From NCBI GenBank assembly GCA_009760855.2, contig WPIO01000023.1:623501-683500 (forward strand): DNA of 60,000 nucleotides, given 5' to 3'. Below, in pieces: positions 11,515-23,222 of this stretch (the first letter of the stretch is position 1; the number at the start of each line of letters is the position of its first letter). Source of the stretch: Cristatella mucedo (lineage: Eukaryota; Bryozoa; Phylactolaemata; Cristatellidae). The notes beneath the pieces are model-generated. The model saw only the letters and a list, made by a program, of their open reading frames with translations. It was not told where the DNA came from and searched no databases. The translations under genes and the position numbers were made by a program.

Positions 11515-12115
11515 GCATACTAATAATAATACTAATGATAACAATACAATTGATAGAGCATCCTCAGAGAACACAATCTCTTTCTAGGTGCTTTACATTT
11601 GGTGCAAAAGAAATACGATTGAATGGTTAGTGGTAGCATGCTCGATAAACAACAAGGATAACACGGTTAGAGGTGACATGCACAGGGTCAGCATGCAAGT
11701 GTGGTTAGTGGCAGCATGCAACAGTATCAGCTTGCATAAGCACATAAAGGACGAATCACAGGTACCCACCAAATGCCAGGTACCGATCGAATGCTGTCAT
11801 AAACAGGTGCGTTTTTGATTTCGTTTTAAATGTGGTAAAGTCAGGGGAGGTGATGGAAGTCGGGAGTGAGTTCCAGGCTTTGAGAGCATACGAACTAAAG
11901 ACACGGTCACCAAAAGATTTGAGATCTGTACGAGCTATGGGTAAACAGTTAGATTCTGAAAAGCAGGTGGTACGATGCTTAGCCTGATGGGAGACTATAT
12001 CTGATAGGCAGACAGGAGCCAAAGAATGAAGGGACCGAAAAGTTAGTGACAAAATCTGGAAGTCGATGCGTTGCTTGACTGGTAGCCAGTGCAGGTCAGC
12101 AAGAAATGGTGGTCA
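11515..12115 (-). pseudogene. LINE family 1 3' portion with hairpin tail
   Basis: The minus-strand frame reads MSLTFRSLHSLAPVCLSDIV, then FGDRVFSSYALKAWNSLP and KTHLFMTAF, the classic CR1/L2 ORF2 C-terminus. It is followed by a non-coding 3' UTR and a tail whose + strand image is near 11,550-11,600 (weak GAGAACACAATCTCTTTCTA hairpin). The copy is 5' truncated and nearly intact over its last 98 codons. Confidence 0.88.
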
Positions 12116-12500
12116 GAAGGCTTTCTATGATACTGGGGTATGCCATTACGATGGAAAGATATGCTGCTACGCCCTCTTTTTTCGTTGGGCTTGTTGGGTA
12201 CCAAAATAGAAATACCGGTGTAGTGTTTTGAGGTTTTGTAATGCTTCCCTTGCTGCTATTTTGCTACGGCTTTGCCTGAGCTGCATCGGTCAGCTTTTAG
12301 TAGCTACATTGACGATTCTAATCGAAACGGTTTCCCTATTCCTTTCTGTGAGGCTGAAATTATTCTACTGGCTTCATCAACCGTGTTTTTTGCTTTCTCT
12401 CATGCCGGCATGATAGAGCTTGTGCAGCAGCTGGCTTCGCCGTCGGTTACATTGTTACCCGACCTTAGATGCTAATGGAGTTCCTTGGTTTTGTCTTCAG

Positions 12501-12614
12501 GAGAGCGATTTCAAGCTGCATATGTGTATGCAGCTGGGTCACTTAAGCAAGCAATCGGCATGCACCAGCAAGCTAGCATCAAATGGGGGCTGCGCACACA
12601 TGTTATGGAAGAAG
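12501..12614 (+). CDS. DCAF11: DCAF11 coding exon: linker before the propeller
   Basis: Thirty-eight codons in phase 0 at both ends, between TTGTCTTCAG and GAAG|GTGAGT. The product starts ESDFKLHMCMQLGHLSK and ends AHMLWKK. It aligns loosely with the vertebrate linker (FNEIKTQVELATGQLGLRR through LHQRE). The match is weaker than for the WD exons, but the phase, splice sites and position agree. The preceding intron is about 6 kb and holds several LINE and SINE copies. Confidence 0.78.
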
Positions 12615-12735
12615 GTGAGTGTCTTGAATTGGATGAGTTGATAGGGCGCTGTTGCCTTGATTTTGTAGGTCGTTCGTTCAACTTATCAGATAGGCTCGAA
12701 ATATTGTTAAATATTTGCTGCTATGATTAAAAAAT

Positions 12736-12878
12736 AAAATCGTTTGTATAGCACCATAAGAGAACTTAATCTCTATTTAGGTGCTTTACATATGCCACAG
12801 GGCTCGAGCCCTCGACCTTGGTCGTTGAAGGCAAGCAGCTGACCCATGGGCCAAGCCAAGTCATATGATATCCTTTTG
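12736..12878 (-). mobile_element. SINE-B copy 2
   Basis: On the + strand the LINE-like tail image (AGAGAACTTAATCTCTATTT then AGGTGCTTTACATATG) comes first, then GGGCTCGAGCCC and the inverted tRNA-like head. It lies about 120 bases past the exon ending at 12614. Confidence 0.8.
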
Positions 12879-13334
12879 GGAATTTAGTGCTACATAAATC
12901 TCAATGATATCTCAACTACTTATATTTTCATGTTTTCCCCACGGGTTTTGGCCAGCATTATTATGCCATCGTGAGCCAGCCCTAATTGTTTGTGGCATGC
13001 ATGATCAACTCCTTGGGAGCTAGCAAGCTTTTAGGCATGAACCTCCTCACCAAGTAAAATTTTTTGTTTAGTGCAGCAGCTGCTGTCTTATGTCTACAAT
13101 CTACTTTCTTCAAAGAAGAGACTACATGTTTGATTGTCGATATGCTATGGGGTGGATATCCGCCTACCGATCTTCAGAAAAGACTGTGCAAATGCACTGC
13201 ACACATTTGATCGTCCAGGATCTAGTTTCCTCCTGTTTCTCTGCAAAAATAGCTTCCTTGACCTCAATCCCGAGTGCTAGTATTAGTTTCATAACTTGAC
13301 CCTATACTAATTAGCTGATGGTGCTAATTGGGTA

Positions 13335-13545
13335 CATTGAGAATAATGACACTAATAATAGTAATATTAAAGCATTTTTCTTGAACTCTAAGAGAGCTAA
13401 ATCTCTTTCTAAGCTCTTTGTGAAGGAAGCGTGTCAATTGATTAGTGGTAGCTTTCAATTTTATTACCCGAAAGCACATGAGCAATTCCACACTGAAGCG
13501 GAAAATACTGTTAAAAGTAAGTGTTTTTAATGGCTTCTTTAAAAT
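13335..13545 (-). mobile_element. LINE family 1 3' end, decayed
   Basis: Tail image with ACTAATAATAGTAATATTAA, a mutated hairpin (GAGAGCTAAATCTCTTTCTA) and the flanking 3' UTR motif (GATTAGTGGTAGC). The ORF part has decayed beyond recognition. Confidence 0.6.
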
Positions 13546-14321
13546 GCCTCCAAATTACCCCCTCACACTTCGAGCACTTGAGCGAGCTTGTGGGCTGATT
13601 CTTGAATTTGTGCCAGTGCCCCATGTGGCAGTAGGCATCTCATGGCAGATGAAGTACAGAAGTTTTATGGCATTGCCACATAAGAATTACGGTCACTTTG
13701 TAGCTAAGTCCGTTGAGCCGTTATTTGCCGAAGTTTTCGATGCTAATTTATGGGCAGTTGGAGGGCAATAGCTAAGCTTTCACGCTTCTCTATCACATGT
13801 ATTGGATTCACAGTTGGATGCATTGCGGATCTTGGCCTGAATCGCTAGTACTCTCCATTTACCCACGACCACGAACTTGCTGGAAAGCTGTCGTTGCCTT
13901 TTCCTTATTATATTGCTGTACGTGCGACACACCCAAAAACTTAACTATTGGATCTTTCCTTTTGGTGGTGCTTGAAGTCTGCATACAGTGGCACGTTGAT
14001 CACCTTTGGCAGATGCCAGCTGAATCCGTTTATCTGATACAGCTGCTACTGTAACCGTGCACAGCAAACGCGGGCAGCACCAGATGCTGGCCTCCTTTGG
14101 GCTTGTTACGCTGTTTGTTCCCATACCCCTATAGTCCTTTGCTGCCCAGAAACGTTAAATTGAATAAAGTTGTACGGTCGGTAGCCCGACATAATTGGTG
14201 TTATTAGAAGAGGAGTCTGATGACGAAGAGGTGAAGGCCAAGGAAGAAGAAGAGGAAAAAGAGGAGAAGGGGTATAGTTACCAACAAGGCACTCAAAGGT
14301 TAGCAGATTCATTAGCTTCAT

Positions 14322-14425
14322 TGATACAGCTGCAGAAGAGCCTTAGCAGCTATCAACACAGCTTGTAGTGGGCAATAGAAGATCCCCAGGATCGAACACA
14401 TGATTCGGATCGTGAGCTTGGAATG
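14322..14425 (-). mobile_element. SINE-A fragment
   Basis: Inverted body (GAGCCTTAGCAGCTATCAAC, GCTTGTAGTGGGCAAT) and a mutated B box (GATCGAACACATGA). The head beyond the B box is eroded. Confidence 0.65.
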
Positions 14426-14544
14426 AACAGCTGCATTATCTCTTCTACATTTTCAGATTCCAGAAGAAGTCTGTATGCCAAATGTTCAGGTGATTCTGGC
14501 ACCTGTCCTTGTTTGACAGTTGATTAGTCCAGTGGCTGTGCATT

Positions 14545-14622
14545 ATGATAACAATAGTAATCGGCATGTATTTATATAGTACCCTACTAGAACGAAATAT
14601 CTTTGTAGGTACTTTGCATGGG
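14545..14622 (-). mobile_element. LINE family 1 tail fragment
   Basis: ATTTATATAGTACCCTACTA and TATCTTTGTAGGTACTTTGC keep the layout of the tail hairpin but are strongly diverged. Confidence 0.5.
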
Positions 14623-14814
14623 GTTCTGGGAGTTTTCCATATGCATACAGCTGGCAGTAAAATGATTCAGTCGGCCCCTCGGAATAGCACATATATAATA
14701 TGCACATATCAACTGCAATCTAGGGTTGAACAGCTCTGGAGTTGTTGCTAACTAGTGCTTAAATATCCTTTTCTTGTACATTGTACATGGGGTTCCGGCC
14801 TGACTGTGCGCATG

Positions 14815-15949
14815 CGGGGGGGGGGGGATGGGGGTGCACATGCCTGGGGATGCACATACCAATACAAGTGCATTCGTGTGTGTTCACAGCTTGAGCTTGT
14901 AATCAGTTGATATGTATTTATGGTGTGGCTAGTGATAATAGAGCATTATTCTGTTTCACTTACATTAGTTGCATCATGTTCAATCCGAAGTGGAGATAGC
15001 TTAGTAGCTATCAATAATGATGTGTACGGTGCATTAACCAAAGCCATCATAGGCAGGTCATCATATGTTTAGAGTGTTCTGGTTAGTCCAGTGGCTTTGC
15101 TTACCTTGCCGCCCTGCCTATGTTAAGCCACCCAACCGGCAGGTAGAAAAGTACTAGCCGATTGTTTGTCAGTACTCCTGGATGCCTGTGGTATGCCTGG
15201 TATGCCTGTGACATTTGGGTCGTTGATAGCCGTCAAATCAGTCAACGACCTTGGCTTTCTAGAAATGTGGTCTACTTGATTTTGCTATAGAACTGCCTAC
15301 TCCTAGGCTAGTTAACTGAGCACGTGCAAGTTAGACCTCTCTGCCATCGATTCTGACGATGGCTGCTCGGCTTAGACGCCTTTACTGATGTATTATTTGC
15401 CGACGGACAGGGACTGGGAAAGGGCATTATTGGGCTTTCCGACTGAATGGCTAACGTGGTCTTTGTGGCGTTGCTGGTTACAAGCAGAGTTTTATAATGT
15501 CCGCCCTTTCATAACAGTCGTGTTACTGAAAAGTTTGAGCACCTTTTTCAGACTTGGGCTTAATGTCACCGAGTTGGTCAAATGTAGAGGTAGCTGCGCG
15601 AAGTCAGGTAGGTCTGTGTCCGGCTTTTCGACACGATGCTATTGGCCAGCCCCAGCCAGCTAGTCAATCACAAGCATTAGCGTACATCGAGCCAGTCCCA
15701 CTGCATTTAAGCTGCTCGTATGCTGCATGCGGCTGCAGTCCAAGCGTTGCACGGCTGCGGCAGGCTGCTCCATTTTCTCCAAGCTCCCGGCTGCTCCTGG
15801 CTTCAGGCCTCTCTGTCTCAGCCTCTCGGTGAGCTCATTTGTGCCTAGCATGACGTCGGTCGCTTGCTGCTTTGCAGGCTGACCTTGTAGCCAGTGAAGA
15901 TGTGGGACAGTATCACCTGTTTTCTTAGTTTTTTCTGTTCACTATCTAG
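14815..15949 (+). other. Intron 3' part, nothing recognised except a G run
   Basis: A run of about 13 G near 14,815-14,828 opens the stretch. The rest, up to the EAGLLSQ exon, holds short open frames without recognisable similarity. Confidence 0.45.
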
Positions 15950-16014
15950 GAGGCAGGATTGCTGAGTCAAGCTCGGAACGTCTCGCTGGGGATCCAAGCA
16001 CAGCTTAGCTCCCC
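15950..16014 (+). CDS. DCAF11: DCAF11 coding exon: linker (RNVSLG motif)
   Basis: Twenty-one codons plus two bases, bordered by TTCACTATCTAG and CCCC|GTAAGT. It encodes EAGLLSQARNVSLGIQAQLS, matching the vertebrate segment RERGLCHRGSFSLGEQSRV in spacing and in the GL, R-x-x-SLG and Q positions. The leftover CC joins the T of the next exon to give Pro before YLPN. Other frames of this piece contain a stop. Confidence 0.8.
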
Positions 16015-17439
16015 GTAAGTGGCTTGCAGCTTTTGGCGTTGTGGCACTGCTGTGCAATCTGACATTCTGTGAGCTCTTTGATGCAGCAGCGCCCAGTGCC
16101 CACAACTCGGCAGCTCTTAAATCGAAATGGTCCCTGCTGTGTTTCCGTCACCCCAAAGAGCGAGGGACTTTGGTCGCCTTGTCTTTCGAGGATACCCGGC
16201 GCGCCTATGTCGAGCGCCAGGTTGCTACTATACATATCTCGGCTGGGGGTCGGGTGGTGGTGGTGGTGGGGGAGCATACAGCATGAGCCTCGAGCACCGA
16301 AGGGCTTCGCCGTACAGCTTGACCACAAGGGCTAGCACTGCCAGCATGCTTCTGCTCGGCCCCAGCTTGTCCGTGGTAGTGCCTTCGTGAGTTCGGCATT
16401 TGGTGGTACACCGGCTGCTGTTTGCTCTTGTGATACATACACAGAATTGTGTCTGAATGCAGTGCAATGCTCACTGCATTTGGCCATCTATGCGATGTAT
16501 AAATCATTGTTCCTAGTTTTGTTGCTCCCTGTGCCCACTTCGAGATTGTCCATTGTTATCTTGTCTGGTGTCTGCTTCTGACTTTCGTGCAGTAAACCTA
16601 AACAAACGTGACTTTGCTTCAACCCGGATCTAGTGTACTCATACCACAGCCCAGGCTAAATGACCCACTCTTGAGACATGTAGTCTCAACGTAGTGACAG
16701 AACAGGGCTAGAAATTTTGTGTAAAGTTTATGAAGCAATGGACATTTTTTGACGATCAAATCTGGTTACAGTTGGTGCATGACTGGTGTACCTTGACTTC
16801 ATCAAAAGAATCAGTAGATCTAAGCATCTGATCATATTATTGGCTCCGTGAGTATGAGGTTGCTGGACTTTTCCCATTCGGTGGGAGCCCTCATTCCTAT
16901 TTGGTTGCTCTGTATTTTCAAGTTATGAATACACATGTATGCGATCCATGTTACGTGCATGTAAGGTTTCAAAAAATGTCATTGTCTGCTCCGACATCTG
17001 CAGTTGCTACTCTTGAAGAAAGCTTTGGCATTCCTGCTTAGTGAAAGGCCTCACTTGAGGTTTCTTCAGCTTGTAGTAGTACCGGGAGGGGGATGGTTGT
17101 GGCCTGACCATCACAGTTTGCTATTTATGCTGCATTGACTCATCAATGGGTTACAGGATCTGGTTTGTTATCTGGTCACCTTTCATGTACAAGACTTTGG
17201 ATCGTAGGGCCATATCCTCCTGAGAGATCGAACATTATTTAGTGGAAGGGGGCTTTGGGCTTCAGGCTTTGTAATGCAGGCATTTCACTCCAAGTCTGTT
17301 TTCGACAAACGTTCTCCATCGATATAGTCTGTGGAGTTCGCTCTATGAAATCCCCATCTTTTCCCCTGCTTTCGACTGTAGCAGTCAGCTTCCAGTAGTC
17401 CTATGCTGTTGTGTACTGTTTATGCTACACACAGCGATT

Positions 17440-17640
17440 TGACCTCCTGACTCAGCCATGCTTCTCACTTTTTCTTTGTTGCAGGAAATGAAGCCTGTAG
17501 GCTACCGTGTGTGCACTTACGGACTACCCGGGCTTTGAGTGTGTGCTATAGAAAACTCTCCTGCATAGGACCTGCCTAGGTTGCACGGTCCTGTGGAGTC
17601 ACACAGAGACAGTTGCACACTCACGTCTGCAGGTGTAGAC
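17440..17640 (+). mobile_element. LINE family 2 3' end
   Basis: The block from CTCCTGACTCAGCCATGCTT through CTTTGAGTGTGTGCTATAGA to ACTCTCCTGCATAGG recurs at 10,860-11,000 and 46,730-46,900. It is the 3' UTR of a truncated family 2 copy; the terminal ACATT repeats are missing here. Confidence 0.7.
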
Positions 17641-18648
17641 GAGCCCAACGGGACTTGGAAGGCGGTCTCGCTTTGTTGTGGTACCTAGAATCGCCACGCC
17701 CGGCCTACAGCTGCTAGGAGAGGTACTCCTCTGGATTAGTGGCTTTAACCGAGGCCCTCAGGCTATCTGAGACGGGCAATGCATCATGACGAACCCTGGC
17801 CAGCCTTCCTGCAAATGTGATGGCCGGTCAATGTCCCTCGGCCGACCATCACTTCGCAGCCGGCAGAGCTCGAGGGCAATGGCTGGGGCGCCGAGGCCTG
17901 GCATCCGGCGACTAGCGGTGGCCTGATGTCACCAGCATTGCCGTGCTAAGGTGGGCTCAGTGAAACTGTCTGCCGGACAGGTTTACTCGCGTGGCTGCCT
18001 GCCTGCATACTGCTGTCACTCCAGCAGGAGCATCGAGCGGCCACAGATTCGATTTGCCCTCTCATTCGATTTGCTAGCGGTGCGCAGTTCCATTGCACGG
18101 GGATGCGAGTCGACAGGCAATCGATGCTGCCTGCTGAGAAGCCACCGCAGCCGGCTTATCTGACGTGCATGTTGCCGAATGGTCTCTGGCACAAGCACGC
18201 TATTCCATGTCTGCATCAGAGCAACTTGGTCAAGTGAAGCGTGCTCCGGTCGTCTTGGTGCAGCTTGCCACCAAGCCAACATTCACTGCTGACCCAGTTT
18301 TCAGTGTGTTGTATCGTTTAAATCCGGAGCCTTTTTTGCAATGGGATTTGATAGCCACAGCCTAAATGTGCCGTAATGACTATTCGCTGGTTGTTTTATA
18401 ACGTGCTAGGCGCACCACAGAACCACTAAATTCACAAGACAGCGAAGGCGTTTGAGTTAGGCTGGCGACAAGTCTTTAGGCCCCAATCGGTTCTGAAATT
18501 TGATCCGTCTTCCATTTTATGGGGCTTCCTTGTTCAGAATGTGAAAAAAGTAAATCAGTGCTCACTGTTCTCGTGTTCGTATAGGGCCATGACAGCTGTC
18601 TGGATGTAAACTAGCTTTCAGCTGATGGAAAAGATTGATTCGTTGCAG
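17641..18648 (+). other. Intron with GC-rich stretch, nothing recognised
   Basis: Positions 17,640-17,960 are clearly richer in G, C and CpG than the flanks and may be an unrecognised repeat. No coding similarity is seen up to the YLPN exon. Confidence 0.35.
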
Positions 18649-18749
18649 TTACCTGCCTAACCACGGAAAGGAAGTCGCACGATTTAAGGATAAGGTGTTT
18701 TGTGGCACGTATTCGAGAGATGGCAGCATTTTTCTGTCTGCTTCTCAGG
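18649..18749 (+). CDS. DCAF11: DCAF11 coding exon: YLPN motif, start of WD repeat 1
   Basis: Bordered by TTCGTTGCAG and TCAGG|GTAAGT. It encodes YLPNHGKEVARFKDKVFCGT followed by YSRDGSIFLSASQ. The family signature is FLPN, then K-FCG-YS-DG-FLSACQ, entering the first propeller blade. It leaves one G, which joins AT of the next exon to give the Asp of the SASQD turn. Confidence 0.93.
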
Positions 18750-19844
18750 GTAAGTTAGCTAAGACCATTTTATAGATACTGTTATTGTGCTGCATATGTT
18801 AGAATCTGCTGGCTTCTAGAAAGCTGAAGCTTCTGGTCTTATTAGGTTTCTAAATGTAGCTCATAATATAATGCAAGCTGCTGTGAGTGTAGGCTCACTA
18901 TTTATAAAGCATTGCAGTTGCTAGTGTATGTAAGCGTGCACACATTTACGTCTTTCACTCCCATTGCCCATAAAATATGGTTACTATTACGTTGGAGAGT
19001 TCGGTTAGTCTATTCGAACCCACTTATATTTCGTTAGATGTCTTGGCCATTATTTTAACCTTGTTTCAGCACAGGCAGAAGTGAAGAGCACAGTAGGTGC
19101 ACAACTTTTCAAATAGGTTTTAAAGCACGGCTAGAAAATATTTACTAGGCAACTGCTAACTAGAACGGGCTAGCTTGAACTTAATTGGTATTGTAGTTGC
19201 TATGCAATCATGGAACTTGTTACATATATATAGGACTAGATGCAGGATAGACTATTCTCAACAGTCTTTAGGCCAAAAAAAGTGAAGCTGATTTCACCCT
19301 GTCCAGGTCTCCAGAGCAGGATCGTGATAAGAGCCAAGGATCTCTGTATAACCTTTTTTATGCACGATTAAGATTGGTTTATTAATTCTGCAGGTTCATG
19401 CCGATCTCTTGGCCCAGCCCAAAAGCAAACTGCTTCCAGGTTCGACAATGGCTCTGGCAACTTGACTTACTGGCTTATTCTAGGCTTTGCTAGCCTTTCA
19501 AAAACCATTTTCGGTTGCTTTCAAGTAGGAAAGAGCTATGTTTCAAAAACAATTTTTACAACGATTTGTTTCGGTTCTTGACCACATATCCTACCATTGT
19601 TAACTTGGTTTTTCTTCCGCATTCAGTTTCTTTTTGTACCGTTTTTGATTGACCTTGGTCTCGACGGTAGATTTTTCGGCAGGCTGTTGTGACTATATCA
19701 GTTGAAGAAGACTTGAATATGTTTCGATATCGGCATTGTAAGGTTCTGTTGCCAGATGAATCTTGTATGCTAACTGCAAACGCTAGGCTTCTTGCTTCTT
19801 GGCCTAGGGTAAGATTTTAAGGTTTTAAGGTTTTTTAGGGTAAG

Positions 19845-19988
19845 GTAAGGTTCGCCCCTTATGTCCTAGATAGAGAGTTTGAGTCCTGCAGTAATGCTGT
19901 ATCTTATTGCCCAATGCAAGCCATGGGGACGATAGCCTCCAAGGGTCATTTGGCACTAAATAAATGAGGCTCTTGAGTCGACATTTAC
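19845..19988 (+). mobile_element. SINE-A, strongly diverged
   Basis: A-box remnant (GGGTAAGGTAAGGTTCG), B-box remnant (AGTTTGAGTCCTGC), body (CAATGCAAGCCATGGGGACG) and tail (AAATGAGGCTCTTGAGTC). It ends about 70 bases before the DAYLRLF exon. Confidence 0.6.
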
Positions 19989-20057
19989 TTTTGCTTTTTG
20001 CTTGGCGATGCTTTTTCCTGCTGTGTATTTTCGATTTGTCATCGTATATTTTGGCAG

Positions 20058-20160
20058 ATGCTTACCTGCGTCTGTTCAGGACCAGGGGTGGCAGGCTGAA
20101 GCTCGTGAAAAGGATTTCTGCAAAAGACATGGGATGGAGTGTCTTGGATACTGATTTTAG
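20058..20160 (+). CDS. DCAF11: DCAF11 coding exon: end of WD 1, start of WD 2
   Basis: Bordered by TATTTTGGCAG and TTTTAG|GTAAGG. It encodes DAYLRLFRTRGGRLKLVKRI then SAKDMGWSVLDTDF, matching the family IRLYD, F-K-IKARDVGWSVLDVAF. The DMGWSVLD block is a diagnostic DCAF11 signature. Phase 2 at the end. A SINE-A copy begins only about 25 bases past the donor. Confidence 0.95.
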
Positions 20161-20184
20161 GTAAGGCAAACAATTTGGACTTAC

Positions 20185-20352
20185 CTGGCTAATCGCCCAT
20201 CGGTAAAGTGCTCTCACTTGATGCTCTGGTTAGAGGTATCGAGTCCTACAGTAGGCAACTTTTGGTTGCCTCTGCAAGTGGAGGAATAAAAGCTCTCAAA
20301 GGCTCTCCTGTGGCTATATGAACGAAGCTGTTGAATCAGCTGAAGTGCCTTC
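20185..20352 (+). mobile_element. SINE-A copy
   Basis: A box TCGCCCATCGGTAAAGTG, B box GGTATCGAGTCC, body CTGCAAGTGGAGGAATAAAA, tail AGGCTCTCCTGTGGCTATAT with AAGCTGTTGAATCAGCTG. It starts about 25 bases after the DCAF11 donor at 20160. Confidence 0.75.
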
Positions 20353-20724
20353 TTTTACTTGTCTTTGCCTAGTCCCATACGGGTTGCTGTGTCAGCAATA
20401 CCTGCCAAACTTGGTTGCTTCTGTAAATTCGTATGAATGAAACCTTAAGGGTTATTGCGATTTAGTTATAAGTACTCTTCATGAATAGCCTGGTTTTTTG
20501 AAAGTCCAGATAACAAATTGGCAATTGGCTATTTTTTAGCTTTTTCTCGAGGCCTTGCGTTCAAGGCTGTCCTTGACTTTTTTTTTATCCCAGCAGTTAC
20601 CCAAGCAAACTGTCTTGGATTCTTCAAATGAGTTGAATAGAACGTTCTTATTAATCGTTAATGCATGCAGGTGCTTTTGATCCCGATCACAGTATGCCTA
20701 CATGTGCAGTTTTTTTGGTAATAG

Positions 20725-21290
20725 TAATAATGATAGTAATGATAATAGTAATTATAACAAGACATTAGTATAGCTCCTAAAGGGATCAAAATCTTTGTTT
20801 AAATACATTGCATTTGCTAGAAAGAAAGCATGTCAATTGGCTAGTGACAACATGAACAGCATCAGCATGCAGAAGCACTTGAAGCAAAATTCCCACAGAC
20901 AAAGCAAATGCTTTGTTTGGCTTCTTTTTAAACATCGTCAAGTCTTGATATGTCCTTTCGTCAGTCGGAAGTAGTTCCAGGCTGTAGGTGCAAACGAACA
21001 GAAGGCATGGTCTCCAAAGGATTTGTGGATGGCTATAGGCTCAACTAAACGACTTGACTTAGGACAGTGGGTTTTAGGATGCCTAATGGTTACAGCTTTG
21101 GCTGGTCGGTAAACTTCGGGAACCAAAGCATCGGTATGATGCTGGTGCCAGTGGACAGATCTGGTTTTCATCGTAAGTTTGCTGCTGATCTGAATCGTCA
21201 ACCGATTCTGGAGAATGTCCTGGGCGATCCTGGAGAATGTCTGGAGAATGTGCTGGATCTGAATCATGGGTAGGCAAACTTGTGTAACGG
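20725..21290 (-). pseudogene. LINE family 1 3' portion
   Basis: The minus-strand frame contains IHKSFGDHAFCSFAPTAWN, the decayed counterpart of LKSFGDRVFSSYALKAWN. The + strand 5' part shows the ATAATAATAATGA-type terminal repeat and the tail image (TAGTATAGCTCCTAAAGGGA). Confidence 0.7.
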
Positions 21291-21484
21291 TGGCACTTAG
21301 ACTTGGTTTGAGTGGATTATGAAGCTAAAGTCACTGTACATCTAAACCCTTGAAACCCAGTCGATGTTTCCTTTCTGAAAAGAACTCTGGGTAGGATGGG
21401 ATATATTTGTGTTCATGTCGATTAGCATTCAAGCATGCATACCATCTTATACATGCATGCACTTGGCCTGCCTGTATGTGCATT

Positions 21485-21562
21485 TATGTGTGTGTGTGTG
21501 TGTTTATGTATGTGCAAATGTGGTCTCGCGCATAGTGCATGCATGTGTGTGTGTGTGTGTGC
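21485..21562. repeat. Interrupted (GT)n microsatellites
   Basis: Two short GT runs at 21,487-21,503 and 21,545-21,561, separated by non-repeat sequence, in the intron before the VYSSWSNY exon. Confidence 0.9.
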
Positions 21563-21716
21563 TCGCGAGAGCGCGTGTCTGTACTCATCACGGGCTTTGT
21601 TTTTCAAATGCTTCTCTTGCTTGAGTGTAAGCATGTATATGCAATTGTTCAGCCGTGGGATTTCTTGCACTGTTGAAATTATGCCGAAGTAGTGCTTTTC
21701 CCATTCCTCATTGCAG

Positions 21717-21760
21717 CCCCGATGACAGTTCCATCGTTTACTCAAGCTGGTCCAACTATG
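21717..21760 (+). CDS. DCAF11: DCAF11 micro-exon: WD 2 (VYSSWSNY)
   Basis: A 44-base exon bordered by TCCTCATTGCAG and CTATG|GTAGGT. It reads SPDDSSIVYSSWSNY, matching TPDGNHFLYSSWSDY of the vertebrate protein. One base, fourteen codons and one base keep the phase. This is the innermost conserved strand pair of blade 2. Confidence 0.93.
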
Positions 21761-22068
21761 GTAGGTCATTATTGGCTTCTCTATTTTTTATTATCAGGTG
21801 CCATTAGCGATTCTTCCTTTCATTGTGATTTTCGTGCATTTTGTTGGCTGCGAAGTTCTTTATTGCATAAGCGTGTAGGTGTGGGTAGGCAGAGGTTCAC
21901 TTCTTTAATTTTTTATGTCATCCGCTATCAATTTTTCTGTTTTAATTTTGACACACATTCTCTCCTTAGCTTTGCATGAACACTGCCTTTCATTCTTGTT
22001 GGTTGAACCTTACCTCCGTCCTGACATTCCATGTGCACATGGTCAGTGCAACCATGTTTCATTAATAG

Positions 22069-22204
22069 TTCACCTCTGCAGCGTGTCTCGTGAGAATGAT
22101 CGGCATGAAGCGCTGAAGCTGGTTCCTGAAGATCATGACACTGGCCGATCCATAGCAGTTTTCTCTGTGCGATTCAGCAGTGATGGCAAGGAGCTTCTAG
22201 CGGG
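22069..22204 (+). CDS. DCAF11: DCAF11 coding exon: end of WD 2, WD 3
   Basis: Bordered by CATTAATAG, a pyrimidine-poor acceptor, and GCGGG|GTAAGA. It encodes VHLCSVSRENDRHEAL, a loop, then RSIAVFSVRFSSDGKELLAG, matching HICNIYGEGDTHTALDL and RFAVFSIAVSSDGREVLGG. It ends with GG, which the next exon completes to Gly. The weak acceptor could allow some variation but the phase supports this site. Confidence 0.93.
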
Positions 22205-22744
22205 GTAAGACTTGTATTGGACCCCTGGATGCATTAGTGCATATCTGGACTATCACTCACTCCCTGCGTTATGAGTTGCTTGCTTTTCTTACGTCTGACC
22301 CTCGTTTTCCGATTGGAGCCATCATGAATAGAAATCCTAAGTGAGGGCACATGCCTTCCGGCTGGATTTGGGGTACCTGACAGCCGTTCTTACCTTTCTG
22401 ATGTTAACTAGGTGTATTATTTTCGTTTCTATTTTTTGTGCTTGACCACATTGGGGATGTTGTTCCAGCACTATTTTTATATTTAGCCTCGGGATCCACT
22501 TTTGGTCCTAATTAACATTGCACGATATTGACAAGGCTGTAGATCTTATTAGATTGCCCTGAAAAAATACAATCTGTTTTTAATTTTATGGTCAACAAAT
22601 ATAGCTTAGTGAGAATGCATTTATCTCGGAAAGTTTTTGACTTGCATAATGTAGTCTGCCATTTCAGGTCGTGCCCCACAAAAGTAGCCGGATGCAACTT
22701 GCTTGTTTGACAGGATGCTATTAACAAATGTTTGCTATTCAAAT

Positions 22745-22874
22745 TAGCTGGTTTGGCACAGTGATTAAGGTGATCGCCCTGACCAAGGTCTGGCCTAGGT
22801 TGAGGGCTTGAGCCCTGTGGCATATGTGAAGTGCCTGAATAGAGATTAAGTTCTCTCAGGGTGCTATACAAATG

Positions 22875-22880
<6 letters not shown>
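22745..22880 (+). mobile_element. SINE-B copy 3
   Basis: A box TGGCACAGTGATTAAGG, B-box region GAGGGCTTGAGCCCTG, tail AATAGAGATTAAGTTCTCTC then AGGGTGCTATACAAATGAAT. Its 3' end runs directly into an AT microsatellite, which likely grew from the SINE tail. Confidence 0.87.

Positions 22881-22934
<54 letters not shown>
22877..22934. repeat. (AT)n microsatellite
   Basis: About 28 perfect AT units directly at the SINE-B 3' end. It is self-complementary and could extrude a cruciform. Confidence 0.97.
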
Positions 22935-22935
<1 letters not shown>

Positions 22936-23067
22936 CGAGGAAATGATTTTTTAACTAATATATATTTATACATTAGCCGATGGTGCCCTGTCCTGCCGGA
23001 GTCGAGCGGGCTACCCTACTCTTCCGGTTCAAGAACAGGGACCACACTGCTTCCGAGTGGGTCATGG

Positions 23068-23222
23068 CGTATGTATGTACGTACTTATGTATGTATGTAT
23101 GTATGTATGTATGTATGTATGTATGTATGTATGTATGTATGTATGTATGTATGTATATGCATGCATGCATGCATGCATGCATGCATGCATGTATGTATGT
23201 ATGTATGTTTGTATGTATGTAC
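23068..23222. repeat. Compound (GTAT)n-(GCAT)n-(GTAT)n microsatellite
   Basis: About 90 bases of ATGT units, then eight GCAT units (23,159-23,190), then more GTAT. Met-Tyr-Val-Cys and His-Thr-Tyr-Ile frames on both strands are artefacts. Confidence 0.97.
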